34,962 nucleotides of DNA from Actinomycetes bacterium (lineage in GTDB: Bacteria; Actinomycetota; Acidimicrobiia; Acidimicrobiales; Bog-793): positions 4,391-39,352 of the forward strand of contig JAJYQK010000069.1 of NCBI GenBank assembly GCA_021794645.1, in the 5' to 3' direction. Below the pieces are notes generated by a model that was not told the origin of the DNA, did not search any database, and saw only the letters and a program-made list of their open reading frames with translations. Below are positions 1 through 7,051 of this stretch, piece by piece. The position numbers were made by a program, and so were the translations under genes. How positions within the stretch are numbered: position 1 is the first letter of the stretch; every line of letters begins with the position of its first letter.

Positions 1-147
1 GGACCACTAGCCAGGAGCAGTCGGAGGCGGGGCGTCGGCCTCGCAGGAGAAGAGCCGAGAGAAGCTCGAACCGGCACCACGCGGCCCGGGCCTTCGCCGA
101 GGCGGCCCGAGGCCCGCCGCACTCACAGTGCACGCCGAGGGGGACGG

Positions 148-153
148 TACCGT
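148..153 (+). promoter_or_regulatory. Candidate -10 box TACCGT of a leaderless transcript
   Basis: TACCGT lies exactly 6 nt before the GTG at 160. No good -35 hexamer is visible. It fits a spacing pattern seen before many genes in this window. Confidence 0.4.
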
Positions 154-159
154 GATGAG

Positions 160-756
160 GTGAACCCGGCCGGCCCGAACGCTGTCAGGGCCCGGCCCGA
201 CCGCCGTGCGCCCGGTCTCGCCGGCTTCGGCTCTCTCTGGCATCTCGCCCTGCGGTTCCTCGGCTCCCTCTCCCCCGCCGGTCCGAGGCCCGAGGACACC
301 TCCTGGGCCGAGGAGCGGCTCTCGGAGCGAGAGCGGGCCCTTTTCGCCCGGATGTCGGGTGCCGACCGGCGCCACGCCATCGGCGTGGCTCGAGAGGCCC
401 TCCGCCTGGCCGAGCGCGACGGGCTCTCGGAAGACGAGCTGCCGGCGGGTTTCCTCCCCGCCGCCCTCCTCCATGACGTCGGGAAGGTCGAGTCACGCCT
501 CGGCACCTTCGGTCGGGTGCTCGCCACCCTCCTCGCAATCGCCCTAGGGCGGCGGCGCCTGCAGGGCTGGCAGGGGCCTGTTGGCTCGCAGTTCGCCCGT
601 TACCTCGCTCATGACCGGCTCGGCTCCGAGCTGCTCGCGGCCGCCGGCAGCGACGCCATGACCGTGAGCTGGGCTCGTGACCATCATCTGCCCGACGAGA
701 GATGGCGGGTAGAGGCGCAGCTGGCCGGCTACCTGAAGGCGGCCGACGGAGACTGA
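160..756 (+). CDS. HD-domain protein, putative metal-dependent phosphohydrolase
   Basis: The 198-residue product carries an HD-type metal site: His72 in a helix, the His105-Asp106 doublet followed by VGK, a His pair at 175-176 and a late Asp at 196. HD proteins hydrolyse phosphate esters or nucleotides; the substrate cannot be read here. The segment around 119-130 (VLATLLAIALG) is hydrophobic and may be a membrane-touching helix. The start is GTG; a TACCGT box ends 6 nt before it and no Shine-Dalgarno sequence is convincing, so the message may be leaderless. The first 45 residues look unstructured, so a later start is possible. It converges on the DedA gene with only 10 nt between stop codons. 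Fold assignment is good; specific function is unknown. Confidence 0.8.
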   Translation: MNPAGPNAVRARPDRRAPGLAGFGSLWHLALRFLGSLSPAGPRPEDTSWAEERLSERERALFARMSGADRRHAIGVAREALRLAERDGLSEDELPAGFLPAALLHDVGKVESRLGTFGRVLATLLAIALGRRRLQGWQGPVGSQFARYLAHDRLGSELLAAAGSDAMTVSWARDHHLPDERWRVEAQLAGYLKAADGD

Positions 757-766
757 GCCCGCCCGC

Positions 767-1504
767 TCAGCTCTCCCGTTCGGGCGGGGACGAGGGGGAG
801 GTACCGCGGGGGAAGACCCGCACCGAGGACGAGGCCCGTGGCTGGGTCCGGCTGACAGCTCCGGGTGTGCTCGTCTCTGCCTCGATGGAGGGCCCACCGG
901 CCGTCTCTGTCCTGTAGGCCCGATAGCGGTGGTAGATGACGAAGACGATCGCCAGCACCACGAGTACACCGATTACATAGCCCGCATCGCTGAAGCCGTG
1001 CATGATCGTCGTGTACTGGGTCCCGACGCCGTAGCCGATGCCAGCCATGGCGCCGTCCCAGACGAGGCTGCCCGCTGCTGTCAGCAGACCGAAGCGGACA
1101 AGGGGGACCTCGGCCACGCCGGCCGGCAGGGCGACGAAGTTGCGGATGAGAGGTACGAGCCGGCTCCCGAAGACGCCCCAGCGCTCGTGCCGGTCGTACC
1201 ACTGCTCGGCCCGGTCCAGGTCGCGATGGGTGAGCAGCAGGTACTTGCCGAAGCGATCCACGAAGCCGCGGCCCGCCGTCTTTCCGATGAACCAGGCGAT
1301 GTAGGCGCCGATCACCTCGCCGAGCGCCCCGATCACGATGACCTCCGCCAGGTTCAGCTTCCCCGTGGCGGCGAGGACCCCGGCGATGCCCATCGTCAGC
1401 TCGGAAGAGGTCGGGACACAGCAGGACTGGGCCACACAGAGGATGAAGATGGCTACATAGCCGGATGACTCGACGAAAGAGGTCGGGTTCAAGAGGGCGA
1501 GCAC
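767..1504 (-). CDS. DedA family membrane protein
   Basis: A 245-residue integral membrane protein of the DedA/SNARE-associated (VTT) family. The N-terminal half holds the family's re-entrant region (about residues 15-60). The signature region near residues 95-125 includes GSRLVPLIRNFVALPAGV, matching the family's F/G-x-R-x(2)-P-x-R-x(4)-PAG motif with its essential arginines. Family members are linked to undecaprenyl-phosphate and phospholipid translocation, membrane energetics and drug tolerance; that this one flips a lipid carrier is inference. The last 45 residues are polar and probably cytoplasmic. The start is GTG, 6 nt after a TACGAT box, with no Shine-Dalgarno sequence. It lies 124 nt downstream of the IlvX-like gene and appears to have its own promoter. 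Confidence 0.88.
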   Translation of the reverse strand: MLALLNPTSFVESSGYVAIFILCVAQSCCVPTSSELTMGIAGVLAATGKLNLAEVIVIGALGEVIGAYIAWFIGKTAGRGFVDRFGKYLLLTHRDLDRAEQWYDRHERWGVFGSRLVPLIRNFVALPAGVAEVPLVRFGLLTAAGSLVWDGAMAGIGYGVGTQYTTIMHGFSDAGYVIGVLVVLAIVFVIYHRYRAYRTETAGGPSIEAETSTPGAVSRTQPRASSSVRVFPRGTSPSSPPERES

Positions 1505-1510
1505 AGGGGC

Positions 1511-1516
1511 ATCGTA
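1511..1516 (-). promoter_or_regulatory. Candidate -10 box TACGAT for the DedA gene
   Basis: On the minus strand TACGAT is followed by 6 nt and the GTG start at 1504. The absence of a Shine-Dalgarno sequence makes a leaderless message likely. Confidence 0.45.
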
Positions 1517-1628
1517 CTGGGCGCCCGTGGGCGCAAAGTGGCCATCTCGCTGTGAGCCCGCTGTGGATCACCCTGGGCGAGCCGCCTGGGAGACCGAGAC
1601 TCCCCTGGTCACGGCGCAGGCGAGGGAG

Positions 1629-3176
1629 CTAGCGGGTGATCACTGCCTCGACGAGCGAGGGGCCCGGTGTAAAGAGAGCAGCTTGCAGCTGGTCGACGAG
1701 CTCGTCTGCTGTGGTCGCCCGGCTGGCCGGGACACCCATCGCCTCTGCCAGGTGCACGAAATCGAGCTCGGGCCCGGTGAGATCGAGCATCCGACGGGCC
1801 CTCTCCCCGCCGGCAGCGGCGCCGACTCGCTGCAGCTCCATGTTCAAGATGGCATAGCTGCGATTGGCGAGGATGACTGTCGTCACGTCCAGTTGCTCGC
1901 GCGCCATCGTCCAGAGGGCCTGGGCGGTGTACATGGCCGAACCGTCTGCCTCGAGAGCGAGCACGCGGCGGCCCGGGCTCGCGACGGCCGCCCCGGTGGC
2001 GAGGGGCAGGCCCATCCCGATCGACCCACCCGTCAGGGTGAGCCAGTCATGCGGCGGGCAGCCGGCGGTGGCTCCCGGGATGAAGAGACCCGAGACGTTG
2101 GCCTCGTCGACGACGACGGCCTCCTCGGGCAAGAGCGCACCAACGGCGAGTCCGAGCTCCACGGCGCCGATCTCCCCCCCGGCAGGTGGAGCGGGCCTCT
2201 CGGGCGCGGCCGGCTCGGCGGTCCCCTCCGGGAGCAGGGCCGTCAGTGCTTCGAGGGCGGCGGCCACCTGCTCGCCCGGGGGACAGAGGCTGTGCACCTC
2301 ACAGCCGGCGGGCACGAGCTCGCTCGGCTTCCCCGGGTAGGCGAAGAAGGAGACAGGGGATTTGGCACCGACGAGCACCAGGTGGGCCAGCCCATCGAGC
2401 TGGGTGCTCGCCATCTCGCCGAGGTAGGCGAGCCGCTCGGGCGCCACCCGCCCCGCTCCTCGCTGGAGGCGGGCCGGAAAGGTCTCACAGAGGAGCCTGG
2501 CGCCCGTGGCCGCCGCCAGCGCCCCTAGCCGGGCGAGGTTCTCGGCGCTGCAGGCGTCGCCCCCGATCAGGAAGGCGGCGGGCGCCTCGCTGCGAAGGGC
2601 CGCTGCTGCCGCCGTGATCGCTTCCTCCCTCACCGGGGGAGCCGCCCTCGGCAGTCGTGGCTCGAGCGGCGCTGCACCCTTCGACCAAGAGACATCGGCC
2701 GGGACGATGAGCGTCGCCACTTGCCCGGGCGGTCCATAGGCGGCCGCGATGGCGGCGGCGGCGTCACCGGGGAGCTCGGAGGTCTTGAGGGAGCGACGCA
2801 CCCAGGAAGAGACGTTCGAGGCGAGAGCGTCGATGTCGGACTCGAGCGGTGCGTCGAGGGGTTTGTGGTAGGTGGCGTGGTCCCCGACGATGGCGACCAC
2901 CGGGCTGGCGGCCCGACGGGCGTTGTGAAGGTTGGCGATGCCGTTCCCGAGGCCTGGACCGAGATGGAGAAGGGCCGCCGCAGGCCGAGCCGCCATGCGG
3001 GCATAGCCGTCAGCCGCCCCCGTCACCACTCCCTCGAAGAGGCCCAGCACCGGGCGCATCTCCGGCACATCGTCGAGGGCGGCGACAAAGTGCATCTCGG
3101 AGGTACCAGGGTTCATGAAGCAGGCGTCGACACCGCCGGCGACGAGGGTCCGCAGCAGCGCCTGAGCGCCGTTCAT
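1629..3176 (-). CDS. Thiamine-diphosphate enzyme of the acetolactate synthase large-subunit family (IlvX-like)
   Basis: The 515-residue protein has the three-domain ThDP architecture: a PYR domain with the catalytic glutamate at Glu48 (LFEGVVTGAADGYAR), a central domain, and a PP domain with the metal/ThDP motif starting at ADGS (410-413) and closing with NRS about 25 residues later. Length and N-terminal sequence recall mycobacterial IlvX; this is from memory, not a search. Likely chemistry is decarboxylation or carboligation of a 2-oxo acid. Retention of Glu48 argues against glyoxylate carboligase, which lacks it. True acetolactate synthase activity is uncertain because no regulatory subunit is nearby. 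The gene starts 16 nt after the FAD oxidase gene, so the two are probably cotranscribed and share a substrate path: 2-hydroxy acid to 2-oxo acid to ThDP chemistry. Confidence 0.85.
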   Translation of the reverse strand: MNGAQALLRTLVAGGVDACFMNPGTSEMHFVAALDDVPEMRPVLGLFEGVVTGAADGYARMAARPAAALLHLGPGLGNGIANLHNARRAASPVVAIVGDHATYHKPLDAPLESDIDALASNVSSWVRRSLKTSELPGDAAAAIAAAYGPPGQVATLIVPADVSWSKGAAPLEPRLPRAAPPVREEAITAAAAALRSEAPAAFLIGGDACSAENLARLGALAAATGARLLCETFPARLQRGAGRVAPERLAYLGEMASTQLDGLAHLVLVGAKSPVSFFAYPGKPSELVPAGCEVHSLCPPGEQVAAALEALTALLPEGTAEPAAPERPAPPAGGEIGAVELGLAVGALLPEEAVVVDEANVSGLFIPGATAGCPPHDWLTLTGGSIGMGLPLATGAAVASPGRRVLALEADGSAMYTAQALWTMAREQLDVTTVILANRSYAILNMELQRVGAAAGGERARRMLDLTGPELDFVHLAEAMGVPASRATTADELVDQLQAALFTPGPSLVEAVITR

Positions 3177-3192
3177 GGATGTGGTGCCTTGG

Positions 3193-4566
3193 TCATGGAT
3201 CGAAGATCGCTCCCGGGTTGAGGATGTTGGCCGGGTCGAAGGCCGCCTTGATCCGCCGGTAGAGGGCCAGCTTGGCAGGAGACTCCATGGTGGCCAGGTA
3301 CTCCTTCTTCGCCAGCCCTATGCCGTGCTCGCCCGAGATGGCCCCACCCCGGCGGAGCCCGGCCTCGAGGATGCGGGAGATGACGGCATGGCGGACCTCC
3401 GGGTCGGCCTGGAAGACCGACAGGTGGACATTCCCATCGCCGGCATGACCGCACCCGGAGACGAGCGAGGAGGTCTCGGAGGCGGCCGTAGCCACCTCCT
3501 CCATGTAGCCGGCGATCTCAGAGCGAGGCACCACCACGTCCAGGATGTCGTTTGCCCCGGCCGCTTTGCCCACCCAGAAGGCCTTCTCCCGAGCCGAGAT
3601 GAGCTGGGCACCGGCGGCCGGAGGCAACACGTAGACCTCGAGGGCGCCCAGGGCAGCCAAGAGCTCGGCCACCTCCTCGGTGTCCTCGGCCACGCGCTCC
3701 TGCCGGTTCCCCTCCAGCACCACCACTAGGTATGCGAGGGCCTTCTCCCGCAGCTCGGCGGGCACGCCCAGCTCGAGGCCCTGGGCTCTCGTGATGGCGG
3801 CCATCGTCAACATGTCGATGTACTCCACCATGAGCGGGCCCACTCCGCTCGCGACGATCACCGGTACGGCCCTTGTTATCTCTGCCAGCGTGGCGAAGGG
3901 CGCGAGGACGGTGGCGGACTCGGCCGGCCGGGGGTAGAGCCGCAGCATGGCCTCGGTCACCAAGGCGAGTGTGCCCTCCGATCCGATGATGAGCTGGGTG
4001 AGGTCGTAGCCGGCCGTCGACTTCACGTACTTGCCGCCCGAGCGGATCACCTCGCCGCTGCCGAGGACGGCTTCCAGCCCGAGCACCTGGTGGCGGGTGA
4101 CGCCGTACTTCACGGCTCGCATGCCTCCAGCATTGGTCGCCACGTTGCCACCGAGGCTGGCGCTCTGCTCGCCCGGGAAGACGGGGTAGACGAGCCCATG
4201 GCGGGCCGCCTCAACGTCGAGCTGTTCGAGGCTGACGCCGGGCTGCACGACGGCGACGTGGTTCTCCTGGTCGATCTCGAGGACGGCGGCCATCTTCTCG
4301 AACGAGACGACGACACCACCTTTCCGCGGGATGCAGGCGCCAGCGAGCCCGGTGCCCGACCCGCGGGCCGTGAGCGGGATCAGTTGCTCCTTGGCGAGCT
4401 CGACGACCTCCCTCACCTGCGCCGTGTCTCTCGGCCAGACGACGGCGCGCGGTCTCACCTCTTCGAGGCCGAGTGCCTCGTCGTGGCCGTAGTCGTCCCT
4501 CCCGCCTTCTTCGACGCTGTCCCGGCCGACGATGGCAGCAAGCTGGTCGATGAGCTCGGTCGTGAT
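3193..4566 (-). CDS. GlcD-like FAD-binding oxidase (glycolate/lactate dehydrogenase family)
   Basis: A GlcD/VAO-type flavoprotein oxidising a 2-hydroxy acid to a 2-oxo acid. The PP-loop FAD region includes GSGTGLAGA, followed by SLGGNVATNAGG and IGSEGTLALVTEAML. The C-terminal FAD-oxidase domain carries GCGHAGDGNVHL and SGEHGIGLAKKEYL, the metal-binding His and Glu positions. The start is unusual. The open frame runs back to an ATG at 4785, but that would give 530 residues and bury the start inside the PAP2 gene. Family members begin near ITTELIDQLAAIVG. There the codons are CTG (4569) and ATC (4566), with TACACT 6 nt before the ATC. From ATC the protein is 457 residues, normal for GlcD. The other Glc subunits (GlcE, GlcF) are not adjacent. 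Substrate is unknown. Confidence 0.87.
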   Translation of the reverse strand: MTTELIDQLAAIVGRDSVEEGGRDDYGHDEALGLEEVRPRAVVWPRDTAQVREVVELAKEQLIPLTARGSGTGLAGACIPRKGGVVVSFEKMAAVLEIDQENHVAVVQPGVSLEQLDVEAARHGLVYPVFPGEQSASLGGNVATNAGGMRAVKYGVTRHQVLGLEAVLGSGEVIRSGGKYVKSTAGYDLTQLIIGSEGTLALVTEAMLRLYPRPAESATVLAPFATLAEITRAVPVIVASGVGPLMVEYIDMLTMAAITRAQGLELGVPAELREKALAYLVVVLEGNRQERVAEDTEEVAELLAALGALEVYVLPPAAGAQLISAREKAFWVGKAAGANDILDVVVPRSEIAGYMEEVATAASETSSLVSGCGHAGDGNVHLSVFQADPEVRHAVISRILEAGLRRGGAISGEHGIGLAKKEYLATMESPAKLALYRRIKAAFDPANILNPGAIFDP

Positions 4567-4572
4567 CAGACG

Positions 4573-4578
4573 AGTGTA
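4573..4578 (-). promoter_or_regulatory. Candidate -10 box TACACT for the GlcD-like gene
   Basis: On the minus strand TACACT is followed by 6 nt (CGTCTG) and then ATC at 4566. This is the same geometry as the other leaderless candidates, but with a non-standard start codon. Confidence 0.35.
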
Positions 4579-4648
4579 GGTAGCCGGCCGGCCGGCGCGC
4601 CCGAGGACCTTCTCCCCAGCCGCTTCCTCCGGGCTGTCAGTGGGATGT

Positions 4649-5446
4649 CTAGACCCGCCTCCCGGGCGACTCCTCGAGGGGTCGTCCGTCGAGGCTCGCT
4701 CGACCCGGCCCCTTGCCGAGGCCGGCGAGCTGGTCGCCGCCGGGACGGCGCACGACCGCGCCGAGAACAGTCGTCTCCAGGGCATCGGTCAGGCGGAAAG
4801 CGAGCGGCCTGAACAACATCATGATGGTCACTACGAGGCTCGAGAGGAGAAAGCCGGCGACGACGTCTCCTGGGTAGTGGACGCCCACATACACCCGGGC
4901 GAAGCAGAGGAAGAGCCCGAGGAGAAGGTTGAGAGCTGTCAGCACGACCAGGAGCCGGCGAGTGCCAACTCGCTCTCGGCCGAGCCAGCCGCTCTCGGCG
5001 CTGCTGGCGCCCAGCTGGAGGGCGGCCAGCAGCAGCGCCATCGTGAGGCCCCCGGCGACGATCGAGTGATCCGAGGGGAAGGAGTAGTCGTGCGCCTTGG
5101 GGACGAGGACGAGAGCGTGCGGGTGCGAGACGAAGGGACGCAGCTCCTCCGCTGCGTGGCCGACGAGCTGGTTGAGCCCGAGAGCGATGACCGTCCCGAG
5201 TCCTCCGAGCACGAGGACGGTGGCGACGCGCGGCCAGCGCCGCCACCAAACCACCACATAGGCGACGAGGAACACCACCGCCAGCAGGACCGGCCCGAGC
5301 CAGAGGGCGTAGTTGTGCATGAAAGGGTGGGCCCAGGCGGTCTGGCGCGAGAAGGCGTTGACGTCGAGGTAGTAGCTGGTGTTGAGCCCCTTCGGCCACA
5401 AGACACGGACGTTCGCGAGTATCGCGGTTGCTATCGGGACCGGCAT
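4649..5446 (-). CDS. PAP2-family membrane phosphatase, BcrC-type undecaprenyl-diphosphatase candidate
   Basis: The 265-residue product has several membrane segments and the acid phosphatase signature: an Arg-Pro pair (ELRPFV, near residue 102), the motif DYSFPSDHS (catalytic His region), and ARVYVGVHYPGD with the last His and Asp. The PSDH form of the second motif is typical of BcrC-type enzymes that recycle undecaprenyl diphosphate in cell-wall synthesis; other lipid phosphates cannot be excluded. The start at ATG 5446 is fixed by a strong Shine-Dalgarno region (AGAAGGA) 6-7 nt upstream. A much longer frame runs upstream, but that part is antisense to the GNAT gene. The gene diverges from the GNAT gene across about 170 bp. 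Confidence 0.87.
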   Translation of the reverse strand: MPVPIATAILANVRVLWPKGLNTSYYLDVNAFSRQTAWAHPFMHNYALWLGPVLLAVVFLVAYVVVWWRRWPRVATVLVLGGLGTVIALGLNQLVGHAAEELRPFVSHPHALVLVPKAHDYSFPSDHSIVAGGLTMALLLAALQLGASSAESGWLGRERVGTRRLLVVLTALNLLLGLFLCFARVYVGVHYPGDVVAGFLLSSLVVTIMMLFRPLAFRLTDALETTVLGAVVRRPGGDQLAGLGKGPGRASLDGRPLEESPGRRV

Positions 5447-5604
5447 GGCGTTCCTTCTTCTCGACGGCGCTGCTAAAGCTGTCGCAGACGACCGTACCCC
5501 GAGGCTCGGCTCGGCACTAGCAAGTAGCCAGCCCGGCCCCTGTGGCAGCCTCGCTCGGCTGGCAACTGCCGGTGTTACCTGGCGACCTCTTCCTCCCCGC
5601 CAGC

Positions 5605-5610
5605 TAGAAC
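5605..5610 (+). promoter_or_regulatory. Candidate -10 box TAGAAC for the GNAT gene
   Basis: TAGAAC ends 7 nt before the GTG at 5618. The same hexamer stands 6 nt before the GTG of the LLM oxidoreductase gene at 31844. The remaining divergent gap from 5447 holds the PAP2 Shine-Dalgarno sequence and no other signal I can support. Confidence 0.4.
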
Positions 5611-5617
5611 AGCGGGC

Positions 5618-6427
5618 GTGTCGACTCGAGCTGGACCTCCCGCAGCTCATCCCGAGCACGAGGCTGTCGCGGCCGAGGTGGCCAGCTGGTTCACCACTTC
5701 GGCGCCGGCGGCCGGCTACGAGGTGAGCAGGCACTGGTTCGGTCACATCGGCCGCTTCGCGGGACCGTCTCCCGTCCGGTTGATCCCCCGCCTCGAGCCG
5801 GCCCAGCTGGCCGCGGCGCTGAGAGAGGCGAGCTTCCTGGCGGGCGGACCGCTCTCTGTCTGGGTCGACGACCGCCAGCGGGCGGCGCGGCTCGAGAGCG
5901 GGCTGATCGAGCTCGGCTACCTGCCTCAGCCGGCGACGACGCATCTCGCCCTCGTCGGGGAAGTTCGGAGCGAGCCCGGCCCCGCGGGGCTGCGCATCGA
6001 GGCCGTCAGCAAGGGCGGCCTGGCCCGGTGGGCGAACGTCAAGCTGAAAGCTTTCGGCGACACCGAGCGGGAACCCTCTCGGGCAGAGCTGGAGCGGGAG
6101 GTCGCTCTCCGCTCCAGCGAGGCCGAGGCGACGAGGTGGTGGATCGCCCACCTCGGCGGTGAGGCCGTCGCTGTCCTCGCCCACTACAGCGGGCGCGACC
6201 AGCTGGTCTTCAACCTGGGGACCCGGGTCCCCTTCCGCCGCCGCCACATCGCCCGGGCCCTCCTCTCGTTCTTCGCCGAGGAGGGACGCCGGCACGGCTG
6301 CCGCTCTCTCATGATCAACGCCGAGGAGGGAGGAAGACCCGAGGCGCTCTACCGCCGCCTCGGGTTCACAGACGAGATCTACTGGTGTCGGCGCTACGAG
6401 AGGCAACTGCCCCCACCAGAGCATTGA
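5618..6427 (+). CDS. GNAT family N-acetyltransferase
   Basis: A 269-residue protein whose C-terminal half (about 125-265) has a GNAT acetyltransferase layout: a beta strand with VFNLGTRVPFRRRHIARALLSFFAEEGRRHG, corresponding to the acetyl-CoA pyrophosphate loop (here RRRHIAR) and helix, then a strand, then EALYRRLGF, the hallmark near the end of the fold. The first 120 residues are a second, more divergent domain, so this may be a tandem GNAT. The substrate is unknown. The start is GTG at 5618, with no Shine-Dalgarno sequence and a TAGAAC box upstream. A long hairpin follows the stop codon. Confidence 0.8.
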   Translation: MSTRAGPPAAHPEHEAVAAEVASWFTTSAPAAGYEVSRHWFGHIGRFAGPSPVRLIPRLEPAQLAAALREASFLAGGPLSVWVDDRQRAARLESGLIELGYLPQPATTHLALVGEVRSEPGPAGLRIEAVSKGGLARWANVKLKAFGDTEREPSRAELEREVALRSSEAEATRWWIAHLGGEAVAVLAHYSGRDQLVFNLGTRVPFRRRHIARALLSFFAEEGRRHGCRSLMINAEEGGRPEALYRRLGFTDEIYWCRRYERQLPPPEH

Positions 6428-6443
6428 CCGGCGGCGCGAAAGA

Positions 6444-6484
6444 GGCCGCCGGGGGAACGGGCCTTGGCCCGTTCCCCGGCGGCC
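6444..6484. terminator. Long GC-rich hairpin, likely bidirectional terminator
   Basis: Arms 6444-6463 and 6466-6484 pair over 19 bp with a single bulged G near 6451 and a two-base loop. It sits between the convergent GNAT gene and the secreted-protein gene. There is no U-tract, which is common for actinobacterial terminators. The flanking bases 6428-6559 hold nothing else I recognise. Confidence 0.65.
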
Positions 6485-6559
6485 TGCTGGCCGCAGCGTG
6501 CTGCGACCCGTTCTCTCGTCAGGGCAGCGGGGGGAGCGGCCCGGCGACGAGAGACCGAC

Positions 6560-6961
6560 CTACTTGCGAGCCGCCCCCTGGTCGATGACCTGGAACGGCG
6601 TGTCCAACTGGAGGGCGGTGGCGGTGGCGTCCTTCTGGGCGCGCACCTTCACGATGCCCTTGTCGCCGTTGGCAACCGGCTTTCTGTCGTGGAGGACGAC
6701 GCGGGTCTTCGGTCCCACCGAGAAGGTGAGGCTCTGGCCCTTCAGCATCTTGCCCTCGAAGTTGGAGGAGGCGACCGTGATCGTCACCGTCCCGTTGCCA
6801 GACGAGCTGGCAGCGGTGTAGCTCGAGAGGGCTCCTCTGAGCACGAAGGTCACCACGGGTGGCTTCGGCTTGCTGTGGGCCGGGCTGGCGGCAAAGGCCG
6901 TCGTCGGGAGGGCGACAACAGCCGCGCCGACCATGAGGCCCGCAATCAGTTGCTTTCGCAT
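6560..6961 (-). CDS. Small secreted beta-rich protein (DUF5666-like), function unknown
   Basis: The 133-residue precursor has a clear Sec signal peptide: MRK, a hydrophobic core (IAGLMVGAAVVALP) and a cleavage site after AFA near residue 24. The mature part is Ser/Thr/Val-rich with alternating hydrophobic residues, including GTVTITV, SLTFSVGPKTRVV and GDKGIVKVRA. This resembles small OB-like DUF5666 domains that pair a KGQ/GDK turn with beta strands; the match is by pattern only. There are no cysteines. The start at ATG 6961 has AAAGGAG about 13 nt upstream and a closer AGGA. Upstream lie two tandem 21-bp repeats and then the anti-sigma-like gene, so it may belong to the sigma factor's regulon. 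Confidence 0.72.
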   Translation of the reverse strand: MRKQLIAGLMVGAAVVALPTTAFAASPAHSKPKPPVVTFVLRGALSSYTAASSSGNGTVTITVASSNFEGKMLKGQSLTFSVGPKTRVVLHDRKPVANGDKGIVKVRAQKDATATALQLDTPFQVIDQGAARK

Positions 6962-6988
6962 TTGTCCTGTTGCTCCTTTGTTGACTCT

Positions 6989-7030
6989 TTGAACTGGACT
7001 GCTACTTGGTTGACCTGAACTGCTACTTGG
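6989..7030. repeat. Two tandem 21-bp direct repeats between the anti-sigma-like and secreted-protein genes
   Basis: Units 6989-7009 and 7010-7030 match at 19 of 21 positions; both contain ACTGCTACTTGG on the plus strand. They end 28 bp before the secreted gene's ATG on the minus strand, just past the stop codon of the upstream gene. The 21-bp period equals two helical turns. An operator pair or part of a promoter is plausible. Confidence 0.7.
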
Positions 7031-7051
7031 CTGGTGGAACTGTTTGAGCGG

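Noticed and set aside
7-538. Minus-strand frames opposite the HD-domain gene
   Set aside because: Composition is that of antisense GC-rich DNA, with no motif. The first 147 bases hold nothing else that I can support.
1588-1604. GGGAG/CTCCC hairpin between the IlvX-like and DedA genes as a terminator
   Set aside because: The stem is 5 bp with a 7-nt loop and no tail; too weak to call.
5447-6424. Upstream extension of the PAP2 frame on the minus strand, making a 591-residue product
   Set aside because: It is antisense to the GNAT gene, shows no family features, and the PAP2 ATG at 5446 has a strong Shine-Dalgarno sequence.
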